Source of the DNA: Ramlibacter humi
Lineage (GTDB): Bacteria; Pseudomonadota; Gammaproteobacteria; Burkholderiales; Burkholderiaceae_C
Reading direction: 5' to 3'
Length of the DNA stretch: 64,000 bases
NCBI RefSeq assembly: GCF_004681975.1
Contig: NZ_SMLK01000003.1
Span: forward strand, 62,001 to 126,000
Shown here: positions 9,879 through 18,206 of the stretch, in pieces
Layout of the letters: every line of letters begins with the position of its first letter
How positions within the stretch are numbered: position 1 is the stretch's first letter
Position numbers and translations under genes: made by a program
Notes under the pieces: model-generated
Database searches by the model: none
What the model was told of the DNA's origin: nothing
What the model saw: only the letters and a program-made list of their open reading frames with translations

Positions 9879-10080
9879 GTAAGACCTCCTGGTTTCGCTC
9901 GGGTGGATGGCCGCGGTGGGCGGCCGGGGGAACGGGGGGAAGGGGGAAGAAACTTGAGAAAGAAACGTGCGCTTGCGGACCACTATGCCGCGCGCCCGCA
10001 GCGAAAGCAATCGCCACGAGTCGGCTGAAACAAAAAAGACTTCGTGCAACGCAAGCGTGGGTGCGAAGGCACCAAAGAAA

Positions 10081-10098
10081 ACGGCCCCGAAGGGCCGT
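10081..10098 (-). terminator. Rho-independent terminator after the two small genes
   Basis: On the minus strand ACGGCCC, a TTCG loop and GGGCCGT are followed by TTTCTTTG. A stable tetraloop hairpin plus a T-tract is the classic intrinsic-terminator form. It ends the 10137-10313 gene and separates it from hpf. Confidence 0.85.
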
Positions 10099-10136
10099 CC
10101 GTCGCGTTGGCGGGCACTGGCGCGCGCCGTGGTGAT

Positions 10137-10313
10137 TCAGTTCCAGCGCCAGGCGGCGGCGCGGTTCGCGTACGCGCTCCAGCCGGCGTTGCGGGCGCGG
10201 GGGTGGGCCTGGGCGCCGGGGCGATCCAGATTGGCGTGCTCGACGCGCTCGCCCTGCGGCTTGTCGCGGGGCGCGTCGTTGAACTTGTTCGGGCTCTTGG
10301 TCTCGATCGGCAT
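10137..10313 (-). CDS. Small conserved-looking protein of unknown function (58 aa)
   Basis: 58-residue, hydrophilic, Asn/Arg/Pro-rich protein: begins MPIETKSPNKFNDAPRDKPQ and ends NAGWSAYANRAAAWRWN. No signal peptide or membrane segment. Support as a gene comes from an ATG with AGAGG about eight bases upstream, a good terminator after the stop, and a second small gene of like character 38 bp upstream in the same direction. Likely disordered. No family recognised. The tryptophan-rich end resembles short stress-related proteins only in a general way. Confidence 0.6.
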   Translation of the reverse strand: MPIETKSPNKFNDAPRDKPQGERVEHANLDRPGAQAHPRARNAGWSAYANRAAAWRWN

Positions 10314-10351
10314 GGTGGGACCTCTTTCGAAGGCAGGAGGTGGTGCGGCTG

Positions 10352-10537
10352 TCAGCTGCCGCTGTCGTTGCGGGGCTTGGCGCCGTCGGCGGGGGCCTGG
10401 CGGCGGGCGTGCGGGCTCAGGAACGGCCAGGCATGGCCGGGACGGCCGCGGCGGAAATCGCTCGCGGAAGCCTTCTCGTCCTGCGCCGGACGCCAGGCAT
10501 TGCGGCTGGCATTCGGGTCGTTCGCTAGCTGGATCAT
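10352..10537 (-). CDS. Small basic protein of unknown function (61 aa)
   Basis: 61-residue hydrophilic protein: begins MIQLANDPNASRNAWRPAQD, continues with EKASASDFRRGRPGHAWPF and ends DGAKPRNDSGS. The ATG at 10535-10537 has AAGGAG eight bases upstream, a near-ideal ribosome site, which also rules out the longer in-frame start. It is followed after 38 bp by another small gene with shared features (Asn-Ala-Trp-type patches and Pro/Arg richness), suggesting a two-gene operon. No known domain was recognised. Confidence 0.6.
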   Translation of the reverse strand: MIQLANDPNASRNAWRPAQDEKASASDFRRGRPGHAWPFLSPHARRQAPADGAKPRNDSGS

Positions 10538-10971
10538 CGGTACTGCTCCTTGCGGCCCGCGGACGCATGGGCGCCGACGGGACCAGTCCACTGTAGGGAC
10601 GCGACCTCATCGGGGATGTCGGACAGGTCGGCCCGACCGTGTAGGACGTCTCCTGCGGCCGAGCCTGCCGCCGAACGGCACAGCCAAGGTGGGCCCGCCG
10701 CCAGGATCCGCGCCGTGCCGGCACCGCATCGGCAAAACGGGGTTGAACCTCAAGCGTTTACCAAAAAGTCAGCGCGTACTTCTGCTCATCGATTTCATCA
10801 GCCGCTGGATTCCCCGGGGCGCCGGGAGCGCGAAGGCCAAGCGCGACGCGTCGGCCTCCATGGGCAACATCCTGAAGTGCGACGCACGGCCTTCCACCGC
10901 GTGAGCCCCGGGTAACTGAGCAGTGCCGCCCCTCGACCGGCCGCCTAGGATGGGCCGCAGGAGGCGAAGGC
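10538..10971. other. 434-bp stretch with no supported gene
   Basis: It should hold the promoter of the two small leftward genes and of the rightward patatin gene. A TAGGAT hexamer (10945-10950) followed by AGGAGG lies before the patatin GTG. Open frames here (for example 10550-10915 on the plus strand) lack ribosome sites and family character. Around 10740-10800 the sequence is less GC-rich than its surroundings. Nothing else recognised. Confidence 0.5.
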
Positions 10972-12168
10972 GTGAGCCTGGACACCATCATCCATTCCCT
11001 GACACTGCCCAGCCGGCCCAAACATGCGCTGGTCCTGATGGGCGGTGGCGCGCGCACCGCGTACCAGGTCGGCGTGCTGCAGGCGCTGGCATCGATGCTT
11101 CGGCTGCAGGCCGGCGCGGGTGCGTCCTTTCCGTTCCAGGTGCTGGTCGGCACGTCGGCCGGCGCCTTGAACGTCGCCTTCCTGGCCAGCGCCGCGTCGC
11201 GCGGGCTGCAGGCTTTCGACGAACTCTCCGTGTTCTGGTCGCGGCTGCGCAGCGACAACGTCTACCGGCTCGACGTGCCCGTGTGGGTGCGCTTCAGCCG
11301 GCTGGTGACGGCCGTGCGGCTGTGGGGCCAGGCCCGGCACGCGGGCGCCATCCTGGACACCATGCCGCTGGTGGACACGCTGCACCACGCCGTGTCGCTG
11401 GGCGGCATCGACGAAGCGCTGGCATCGAAGGCGATCGAGACCGTGGCCATCACCGCGTCCAGCTACACCACCGGCGTGCACTGGACCTTCTGCCACACCG
11501 CGCGCGACCACCGGCACACGCCGTGGCAACGCCCGGGGCGGCGGGCCGAGTTCCAGCCGCTGACGATCGAGCACCTGATGGCGTCCAGCGCCATCCCCTT
11601 CCTCTTCCCCGCCACGCCCCTGTGGGTGGACGGCCGGCGCGAGTACTTCGGCGACGGCTCCATGCGCCAGGTCTCGCCGCTCTCGCCCGCGCTGCACCTG
11701 GGCGCGCACCGCGTGCTGGTGGTCGGCGTGGGCCAGCCCGAACGCGCGGCCTTCGGCGCCGCCGCCGGCACGGGAGCACCGGGCCTGGGCGCCATCGCCG
11801 GCCACGCGATGGCCAGCGTGTTCCACGACACGCTGCAGGCCGACGTGGAACAGGCGCAGCGCGTCACCCGGACGCTGCAGCAGCTGCCGCGCGAGATCGC
11901 GGCCGTGCTGCCCTACCGCGACGTCGAGGTGCTGGCGATCCAGCCTTCGCAGTCGCTGGACGCCATCGCCCAGGCGCACGCGCACCTGCTGCCCGCCGCC
12001 GTGCGCCGCGCCCTGGGTGGACTGGGCGCCGGCAAGGGCGGTGGCGCGCTCGCCAGCTACCTGCTGTTCGAGCCCGCCTTCGTGCGCGCGCTCATCGCGC
12101 TGGGCGAGCAGGACGCTTTCGCGCGCAAGGGCGAACTCCTCGCATTCGCGGAAACTCAGACGGCATAA
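10972..12168 (+). CDS. Patatin-like phospholipase family protein
   Basis: 398-residue cytoplasmic serine lipase-like protein, likely acting on phospholipid or acyl esters. The oxyanion motif is GGGARTAYQVG (24-34). The nucleophile is Ser62 in GTSAG. The catalytic Asp is in YFGDGSMRQ. No signal peptide was seen. The start is a GTG with AGGAGG upstream, within a short promoter-like stretch. A C-terminal domain of about 150 residues follows the patatin fold. The substrate cannot be told from sequence. corA follows after 125 bp. Confidence 0.9.
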   Translation: MSLDTIIHSLTLPSRPKHALVLMGGGARTAYQVGVLQALASMLRLQAGAGASFPFQVLVGTSAGALNVAFLASAASRGLQAFDELSVFWSRLRSDNVYRLDVPVWVRFSRLVTAVRLWGQARHAGAILDTMPLVDTLHHAVSLGGIDEALASKAIETVAITASSYTTGVHWTFCHTARDHRHTPWQRPGRRAEFQPLTIEHLMASSAIPFLFPATPLWVDGRREYFGDGSMRQVSPLSPALHLGAHRVLVVGVGQPERAAFGAAAGTGAPGLGAIAGHAMASVFHDTLQADVEQAQRVTRTLQQLPREIAAVLPYRDVEVLAIQPSQSLDAIAQAHAHLLPAAVRRALGGLGAGKGGGALASYLLFEPAFVRALIALGEQDAFARKGELLAFAETQTA

Positions 12169-12221
12169 TCGCCCGTCTTCATTTCGGGAGAGCACTCCTT
12201 GGAAACCTGCCCTAGTCGGTA

Positions 12222-12287
12222 GCTTCCGGGCGTCCGTGAGCGGCGTCGGAAGCCAGCCCCATGCCGATCCGCCAATCCCTCACGGAG
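12222..12287 (+). promoter_or_regulatory. Candidate switching leader of corA
   Basis: Two perfect inverted repeats cannot form together as nested hairpins. One is GCTTCCG (12222-12228) with CGGAAGC (12247-12253). The other is TCCGTGAG (12233-12240) with CTCACGGA (12279-12286). The second repeat's right arm covers the corA ribosome site GGAG (12284-12287). Its left arm lies in the loop of the first hairpin. This is the form expected of a translational switch; no known riboswitch class was recognised. Confidence 0.45.
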
Positions 12288-12293
12288 TGAGCC

Positions 12294-13283
12294 ATGCTCA
12301 ACATCTTCACGCTCGCCAACGGGCGACTCTTCCAGGAAGAGATCGAGTCGCTCGAGGAGCTCTCCCGGTTCCAGCCGATCTGGGTCGACCTCGAGTCGCC
12401 CACGATCGAGGAAAAGCGCTGGGTCAAGCAGTACTACGGCCTGTCCATCCCCGAGGACGCGATGGACGAGGACATCGAGGAGTCCGCCCGCTTCTACGAG
12501 GAAGACAACGGCGAGCTGCACATCCGCAGCGACTTCCTGATCGACGACGAGGACCCGCGCAGCGTGCGCGTGGCCTTCATCCTGAACCAGACCAACGAGT
12601 CCCTGCGCAGCAAGGGCGTGCTGTTCTCCATCCACGACGAGGACATCCCCGTGTTCCGCCTGCTGCGGCTGCGCGCGCGCCGCGCGCCGGGGCTGATCGA
12701 GGATGCCAAGGACGTGCTGCTCAAGCTGTTCGACGCCGACGCGGAATATTCCGCCGATGCGCTGGAAGGCATCTACGACGGGCTGGAGAAGGCGTCGAAG
12801 AAAGTGCTGGCCGGCCGGGTGAGCGACACGCTGGCCGGCGAGGTGCTGGGCGAGATCGCGCGGCAGGAAGACCTGAACGGCCGCATCCGCCGCAACGTGA
12901 TGGACACGCGCCGGGCCCTCAGCTTCATGATGCGCAGCCGCATGCTGACGCAGGAGCAGTTCGAGGACGCGCGGCAGATCCTGCGCGACATCGAGTCGCT
13001 GGACAACCACACGGCGTTCCTGTTCGACAAGATCAACTTCCTGATGGACGCCACCGTCGGCTTCATCAACATCAACCAGAACAAGATCATCAAGATCTTC
13101 TCGGTGGCCAGCGTGGCGCTGCTGCCGCCCACGCTGGTGGCCAGCATCTACGGCATGAACATGAAGTTCCCCGAGCTGGAATGGTTCGGGCCGGTGTTCA
13201 GCTACCCGTACGTGGTGGTGCTGATGATCGCCAGCGCCGGCGTGCCGATGTGGTACTTCGGCCGGCGGGGCTGGCTCAGGTAA
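12294..13283 (+). CDS. corA: Magnesium/cobalt transporter CorA
   Basis: 329-residue pentameric divalent-cation channel of the inner membrane. A large acidic cytoplasmic domain (residues 1 to about 265, with EDAMDEDIEES and EEDNGELHIRSD) is followed by two C-terminal helices. The family-defining GMN triplet follows the first helix in ASIYGMNMKFPELEW. The start ATG has GGAG six bases upstream. It overlaps the end of the convergent FAD-enzyme gene by 8 bp. The leader shows signs of a regulatory fold. Confidence 0.95.
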   Translation: MLNIFTLANGRLFQEEIESLEELSRFQPIWVDLESPTIEEKRWVKQYYGLSIPEDAMDEDIEESARFYEEDNGELHIRSDFLIDDEDPRSVRVAFILNQTNESLRSKGVLFSIHDEDIPVFRLLRLRARRAPGLIEDAKDVLLKLFDADAEYSADALEGIYDGLEKASKKVLAGRVSDTLAGEVLGEIARQEDLNGRIRRNVMDTRRALSFMMRSRMLTQEQFEDARQILRDIESLDNHTAFLFDKINFLMDATVGFININQNKIIKIFSVASVALLPPTLVASIYGMNMKFPELEWFGPVFSYPYVVVLMIASAGVPMWYFGRRGWLR

Positions 13284-14856
13284 GTCTCGCCGGCACGCGC
13301 GCGCCCACGGCGCGTGCCGCGGCCACGCCCGCCTCGTGGCCCAGCGTGAAGGCCTCTTCGAACACCGAGTAGCCCGCCCAGTCCGAATGGGCGAAGCTCA
13401 TGGCGCGCCCGTGCAAAGGCACGGCCCGCAGCCGCGCGCGCGTGCCGGGAACGGGCGTCGCCATCGCATGGCCGTAGCGCGCCACCAGCACGCGCTGCAG
13501 CTTGCCGGGCAGGTCCGGGTGCGGCGCGGCCAGTTCGGCGGCCGCCAGGTCGCGCCAGTGCGTCCATGGCGCTGAAAGCAGCTGCGCGCGTGCGCTCTCA
13601 CCTGGCGCCAGGTACCAGGTGAGCACGGTGGGCGCGGGGCGCGGGTCCAGACGCTGGTGACCGGCATCCACATAGCCCAGGCCCGCCGATCCGTAGGGCA
13701 CGTTGTCCCATGACGGCGCGGCGCCCGGGCGATCGCGGAGCGGCTCACGGATCTGCAGGTTCGCCACGACCCACGGCGCATGCCGCGTGGCACGCGCGGC
13801 TTGCATGACGAAATACGGCGGCGAGGCCAGCACACGGGCGGCGACGAACACCGGGAGCGCAACGACCACGTGCAGCGCATCCCAACGCTCGGCAACGCCA
13901 GAGAGCGGATCCACGGCATCCACCTGCATGCCGCCGCGCACGGCTTCGATGCGCGTGACCACCCGCGAAGCATGCAGGCGCGCGCCCAGCGGCGCCGCGA
14001 GCCCCCGCGCAAGATACGCATTGCCCTGGGGCCAGGTGAGCACCGCGTCGCGCTCGCCTTCCTCGCCGGGCGGGTGGAAGCCATGGCGGCTGGCGAAGTA
14101 ATGCAGTCCCGCCCAGGCGGAGACGGCAGCGATCCCTGCCCCATAGTCGTCGCGGCAGCAGTAGTCCAGGTACCAGAGCAGGTGCTCGTCGTCGAGCCCC
14201 TCCCGCCCGAGCCATTCGGCGAACGGGATGGCGTCCAGCGCGAGATGCGCAGGTGCGGTGGTGGTGCCCGCGGGCATGCTATACCGCGCCTCGCGCGAGG
14301 CGCGATCGACCAGGCGCGCGAACTTGACGTACTGCGCCTGCGTCGGCGCACCGATGCCATGCGCCGGCAGCAGCCCTTCCTGCCACTCTCCGCGGAAGTA
14401 GAGGCGCTCCTGCGGGCTGTGGCACAGGTGGCGCTCGTCGTAGGTCCAGCGGCCCGAGATGCGCCGGCGCAAGCCCATCTCCTCGAGCAAGTCCTGCACA
14501 TGATGCGCGCCGTCGCCGGGCACCGGCAGGTAGTGCGCACCCAGCGGGCAGTCCAGCCCCGCCAGGCGGCCGGCGCGGCTGTTGCCGCCGGACTCGTCCT
14601 CCAGTTCCAGCAGGACGAAATCGTCGACACCGGCGAGCCGCAGGGCGCGCGCGGCCGCGAGCCCCGCGATGCCGCCGCCCGCGATCACCAAGCGCGCGCG
14701 GCGGACCTGCGAAGGCGCGCCGACGCGGGTGGCGCGCAGCAGGTGGCCGCGTTCGGGCGAAGGTCCGGCGAACCCGCCTTCCACCGGTGCCAGCGCCGGC
14801 GCGCAGCCGTAAGCCGGCAACGCCGCCGCCGCGGCCAGCCACTCGCGCCGCCTCAC
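13276..14856 (-). CDS. FAD-dependent oxidoreductase, amine-oxidase-like
   Basis: 526-residue flavoprotein with a dinucleotide-binding motif VIAGGGIAGLAAARALRLAG (residues about 57-76) followed by LLELEDESGGNSRAG, as in amine oxidases and phytoene-desaturase-like enzymes. The N-terminus MRRREWLAAAAALPAYGCA looks like a Tat-type signal with a weak lipobox, so it may act outside the cytoplasm. The start is a GTG at 14854-14856 that overlaps the stop of the spermidine synthase gene (GTGA), so the two are coupled. That pairing suggests a polyamine or derivative as substrate, but this is inference. Confidence 0.8.
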   Translation of the reverse strand: MRRREWLAAAAALPAYGCAPALAPVEGGFAGPSPERGHLLRATRVGAPSQVRRARLVIAGGGIAGLAAARALRLAGVDDFVLLELEDESGGNSRAGRLAGLDCPLGAHYLPVPGDGAHHVQDLLEEMGLRRRISGRWTYDERHLCHSPQERLYFRGEWQEGLLPAHGIGAPTQAQYVKFARLVDRASREARYSMPAGTTTAPAHLALDAIPFAEWLGREGLDDEHLLWYLDYCCRDDYGAGIAAVSAWAGLHYFASRHGFHPPGEEGERDAVLTWPQGNAYLARGLAAPLGARLHASRVVTRIEAVRGGMQVDAVDPLSGVAERWDALHVVVALPVFVAARVLASPPYFVMQAARATRHAPWVVANLQIREPLRDRPGAAPSWDNVPYGSAGLGYVDAGHQRLDPRPAPTVLTWYLAPGESARAQLLSAPWTHWRDLAAAELAAPHPDLPGKLQRVLVARYGHAMATPVPGTRARLRAVPLHGRAMSFAHSDWAGYSVFEEAFTLGHEAGVAAARAVGARVPARLT

Positions 14857-16394
14857 GGCAGCACCTTGCCCCACTCGCGCTCGTACGTGGTGACAAGGCC
14901 CTGGTTGGAAAGACGGTTCACTTCCGCCGGAACACGCTGCATGTCGCGCGGGAAATCGAACAGCAGGGGCAGCGATTCCGGCGTGAGGAAGCGCAGGCCC
15001 GCCGGCAGCCGCTGCGGCATGCGCCACGGCCGGCGGCTGGCGACGACGAAGCCCCATTCGCCGAAGCTCGGCACGTTGGCGTGGTACGGCGTGGCGGTGA
15101 GGCCGGCCGATTCGATGGTGGTGACCACGGTCCAGAAGCTCTGGCGCGCCACCAGCGGCGAAGTGGTCTGGATCACCGCGTAGCCGCTCGCGGACAGCCG
15201 CCGGTCCAGCAACGCGTAGAACGAGTTGGTGTACAGCTTGCCGATGGCGAAGTTGGTGGGGTCCGGGAAATCGACGATGACGACATCGAACGTCTCCTCC
15301 GTGCGCTCCAGCCAGCCGAACGCATCCTCGTTGACGATGCGCAGCTTGGGCGACGACAGCGAACCGCCGTTCAGCCGCACCAGCGCCGGGTCGCTGCCGA
15401 ACAGGCGCGTCATGTTTGGGTCCAGCTCCACCAGCGTCACGCTTTCGACGGAAGGGTGGCGCAGCACTTCGCGCAAGGCCATGCCGTCGCCGCCGCCGAG
15501 GATGGCGACCTTGCGCGGCGCCCCTTGGGCCGACATCGCGGGATGCACCAGCGCCTCGTGGTAGCGGTACTCGTCGCGTTCGGCGAACTGCAGGTTGCCG
15601 TTCAGGAACAGCCGCACGCCGGCGCGGCCGCGCGTGACGATGATCCGCTGCCACGGTGAGCTCTCCGCGTGCACCACGGGTTCCTGGTAGAAGCGGTCCT
15701 CGGCCAGCGTCGTGAGCTGCCCCGCGCCCGCCAGGCCCGCGGCGAGCGCCGCGGCGCACAGCACGCAGGCGGCCGCGTGCTCGGCCCGCCGGCGCAGCTC
15801 GTGCCGGAACAGCCACAGCGCCCAGGCGGCCACGCCGGCATTGAGCAATCCGAAGAAGAAACCGGTGCGCACCAGCCCGAAGTGCGGCACGAACAGCAGC
15901 GGAAAGGCCACCGACACCGCCAGCGCGCCGAGGTAGTCGAAGGTCAGGACCTGCGACACCAGCTCGCGCAGCTGCACGTCGCGGCGCAGGATGCGCATCA
16001 CCAGCGGGATCTCCAGGCCCACCAGCGTGCCGACGGCGAAGACAAGGCCGTAGAGCAGCGGCCGGAAGGCGCCCGGCAGCCAGGCATTGGCCGCGAACAG
16101 CACCGCGGGCAGCGAGCCGCCCACGAGTGCCACCAGCAGCTCGATGCGCAGGAAGTGCGCGGGCAGCTGGCGCTCCACGAACTTCGACAGCCACGACCCG
16201 ACGCCCATGGCGAACAGGTAGGTGCCGATGACGGTGGAGAACTGCAGCACCGAATCGCCCAGCACGTACGAGGCCAGGGCGCCCGCTGCCAGCTCGTACA
16301 CCAGGCCGCAGGCGGCGACGACGAAGACCGAGGCGAGCAGGGCCACCGCCAGCGGCGAAGGCCCGGCCCGCGCCGGGACTCCGGGAGCGGGCAC
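14853..16394 (-). CDS. Membrane-fused spermidine synthase (polyamine aminopropyltransferase)
   Basis: 513-residue fusion. Residues about 14-225 hold roughly seven transmembrane helices (for example AVALLASVFVVAACGLVY). Residues about 230-460 are a spermidine synthase domain with the AdoMet-type loop GGGDG (300-304), VELDPNMT (322-329) and the catalytic DFPDP (375-379). It would move an aminopropyl group from decarboxylated AdoMet to an amine at the membrane, releasing methylthioadenosine. The start is taken as the GTG at 16394, two bases after DUF350; no strong ribosome site, so coupling is likely. speD lies in the same cluster. Confidence 0.85.
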   Translation of the reverse strand: MPAPGVPARAGPSPLAVALLASVFVVAACGLVYELAAGALASYVLGDSVLQFSTVIGTYLFAMGVGSWLSKFVERQLPAHFLRIELLVALVGGSLPAVLFAANAWLPGAFRPLLYGLVFAVGTLVGLEIPLVMRILRRDVQLRELVSQVLTFDYLGALAVSVAFPLLFVPHFGLVRTGFFFGLLNAGVAAWALWLFRHELRRRAEHAAACVLCAAALAAGLAGAGQLTTLAEDRFYQEPVVHAESSPWQRIIVTRGRAGVRLFLNGNLQFAERDEYRYHEALVHPAMSAQGAPRKVAILGGGDGMALREVLRHPSVESVTLVELDPNMTRLFGSDPALVRLNGGSLSSPKLRIVNEDAFGWLERTEETFDVVIVDFPDPTNFAIGKLYTNSFYALLDRRLSASGYAVIQTTSPLVARQSFWTVVTTIESAGLTATPYHANVPSFGEWGFVVASRRPWRMPQRLPAGLRFLTPESLPLLFDFPRDMQRVPAEVNRLSNQGLVTTYEREWGKVLP

Positions 16395-16396
16395 GG

Positions 16397-16615
16397 TCAG
16401 TGGATGGCCGCGGCCACGATGATGCAGATGCCCAGCGACATCGCGGCCACCACCATGCCGAGCGCCTGGTTGTGCTTCTCGACCAGCTCCTGCCACAGGT
16501 CGTAGGGCGTGAGCTTGTCGATGATGACGAAAGCGACCCAGAACACCACCACGCCGATGACGGCGTAGAGGATGGAGCCGAAGACGGCGGCGGGTTTCAA
16601 CCATTCGAAGTCCAT
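16397..16615 (-). CDS. DUF350 family membrane protein
   Basis: 72-residue inner-membrane protein with two transmembrane helices, around 11-31 (VFGSILYAVIGVVVFWVAFV) and 50-71 (ALGMVVAAMSLGICIIVAAAI), joined by an acidic loop. This is the short single-repeat form of DUF350 (YjfL type). The ATG at 16613-16615 has GGAGG upstream. It sits between the zinc-ribbon protein and the spermidine synthase, a conserved neighbourhood for this family, whose function is unknown but linked to membrane stress and polyamine-type genes. Confidence 0.85.
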   Translation of the reverse strand: MDFEWLKPAAVFGSILYAVIGVVVFWVAFVIIDKLTPYDLWQELVEKHNQALGMVVAAMSLGICIIVAAAIH

Positions 16616-16652
16616 GGGGACCTCCTTTGCGGGTGGAAGGATTGGCGGCGGC

Positions 16653-18149
16653 TCACTTGTGGCCGCCGCCGCCGGAATAGCCGCCCCAGGACCCGCCGCT
16701 GGTGCGCGGGGCGCTGGTGTAGCCGGAACTGCCGTCATCGTTGCGGGCCAGCACCACGACGAGCACCAGCAGCAGGATGACGATGAGGATCACGATCAGG
16801 CAGCCGCAGCCCAGCCCGGCGGACTTGCCGCCCGTGGGCCCGGCGTCGCCGCGCCGGAACCTGTCCTGGTCTTTCATGCCGAAAGCCGCCGCCACCGCAT
16901 CGGACGACAGCCCCGCGCCGCTGGACCAGGTGACTTCGCGCGGCGTCTGCTCCATCGACAGCAACCGCGCGCCCGCGGCGAAGTCGCGGTTGAACGTCTT
17001 CTGGCCGCGCACCACCGGCCAGTAGAACTCGCCGGCCACGTAGTTGGTCTCGGCGTTGTAGCTGTACTTCAGCCCATACCGCGTGCCGAGGTAAGTGGCC
17101 GAGCGGCTGTCCGGCGCCAGCTGCGGCGCCCCCGTCGTCGGCTTGACCAAGCTCCAGCCTTCTTCCGAATCGACCAGGAACACGAAGCCGCGCTTCGCGT
17201 TGTAGAGCAGGTATTCGCTCCAGCCGAACTGCTCGTCCTCGTCGCCGGGCTCCGCGCCCATGCGGTGCTGGAAACCGACCACCTGCCACGGTACGCCCTG
17301 CAGTTCCCCCGTGCTGCCCAGCGGGATCAGCGGGCGCACGGGTTCGTCCTGCTGGGCATGCCGCAGCTCGCCGGCGATGCCCTGGGAGACGTCGATCACG
17401 CTGTGGCAGCTGGGGCAGGTGACGCTCAAGGTGCCGGCCAGGTTCACCTGCACCGGCGCACCGCAGCTCGGGCACGCGAACCCGCGGCCCTTTTCCTCCT
17501 TGGCCGCCTCGGCGCGCAGTCCGGTGAGCTGCAGTTCGTCCAGGCTGACCGCCCGGCCCCGGCTGACCTGCGGCGGCACGGTGGCGTAGTCGATGCCCAG
17601 CACCTCACCTTGCGCGCTGCGCAGCTCCACCGAGCGGAACGACTGGCCCAGCGGCGGCAGCTTCGGCAGCTCGCCCTGCGCGGAGACCAGCGCGACTTCG
17701 TCGTTCGCGCTGACGGTGAACGACTTGCCGGACACCGCCGTCGTCGCACCCACGCGGAAGCGCTCCGCCGGCGGGACGTCCCGTCCCAGCTCCGCCGGGA
17801 AGGTCATGACGTACGAGCCGTTGTCCTCCGACAGCTGGCCCACGCGCCCGTCATCGAACGCCGCCTGCCACTCGGCCCAAGGCCCGCTGCTCCCGCGGTA
17901 CTGCAGGCGGCCCACCAGCACGAAGGGCCTGCCTTCGTGGCGGCCGGACGCCATCAGCTGCAGCGGGCTGTAGTCCTCGAAGACCTCCGCCATCTTGCCC
18001 AGCCGCTGCAGCGTCTCGCCGGAGCGGACGATGGTGCTGTGGCAGTAACTGCAGACGGCGTGCGTGGACTGCGCGCTGCGGAATTCAACGGGCGCGCCGC
18101 ACCCCGGGCAGGGCGCGCGGTAGATGCGCTGGGGTGCGGCGGACGCCAA
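16653..18149 (-). CDS. Double zinc-ribbon, DUF4178 membrane protein
   Basis: 498-residue protein with an internal duplication. The first half has a zinc ribbon with Cys14, Cys17, Cys33 and Cys36, then a DUF4178-like domain (about 52-190). The second has Cys226, Cys229, Cys245 and Cys248, then another such domain (about 275-410). A single C-terminal helix (about 447-468) is followed by a Gly/Ser tail ending GGYSGGGGHK. The start is a TTG at 18147-18149; an in-frame TGA six codons upstream leaves no better choice. DUF4178 proteins are known neighbours of DUF350 and spermidine synthase. Function unknown; likely a membrane-anchored sensor or scaffold. Confidence 0.85.
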   Translation of the reverse strand: MASAAPQRIYRAPCPGCGAPVEFRSAQSTHAVCSYCHSTIVRSGETLQRLGKMAEVFEDYSPLQLMASGRHEGRPFVLVGRLQYRGSSGPWAEWQAAFDDGRVGQLSEDNGSYVMTFPAELGRDVPPAERFRVGATTAVSGKSFTVSANDEVALVSAQGELPKLPPLGQSFRSVELRSAQGEVLGIDYATVPPQVSRGRAVSLDELQLTGLRAEAAKEEKGRGFACPSCGAPVQVNLAGTLSVTCPSCHSVIDVSQGIAGELRHAQQDEPVRPLIPLGSTGELQGVPWQVVGFQHRMGAEPGDEDEQFGWSEYLLYNAKRGFVFLVDSEEGWSLVKPTTGAPQLAPDSRSATYLGTRYGLKYSYNAETNYVAGEFYWPVVRGQKTFNRDFAAGARLLSMEQTPREVTWSSGAGLSSDAVAAAFGMKDQDRFRRGDAGPTGGKSAGLGCGCLIVILIVILLLVLVVVLARNDDGSSGYTSAPRTSGGSWGGYSGGGGHK

Positions 18150-18206
18150 TCGCTCAGCGAATCAGCGGGCGCGGGCCGCGCGCGGACGATGACAGGCGGC
18201 GGAGGC

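Noticed and set aside
10550-10915. Plus-strand open frame in the gene-free stretch
   Set aside because: Basic, low-complexity sequence with no ribosome site and no recognisable domain.
12169-12293. Known M-box or yybP-ykoY riboswitch before corA
   Set aside because: Conserved bases of those classes were not found; only the two inverted repeats are clear.
16397-16738. Longer DUF350 start with a Pro/Ala-rich extension
   Set aside because: The extension overlaps the end of the DUF4178 gene and the short form has GGAGG before MDFEWLKP.
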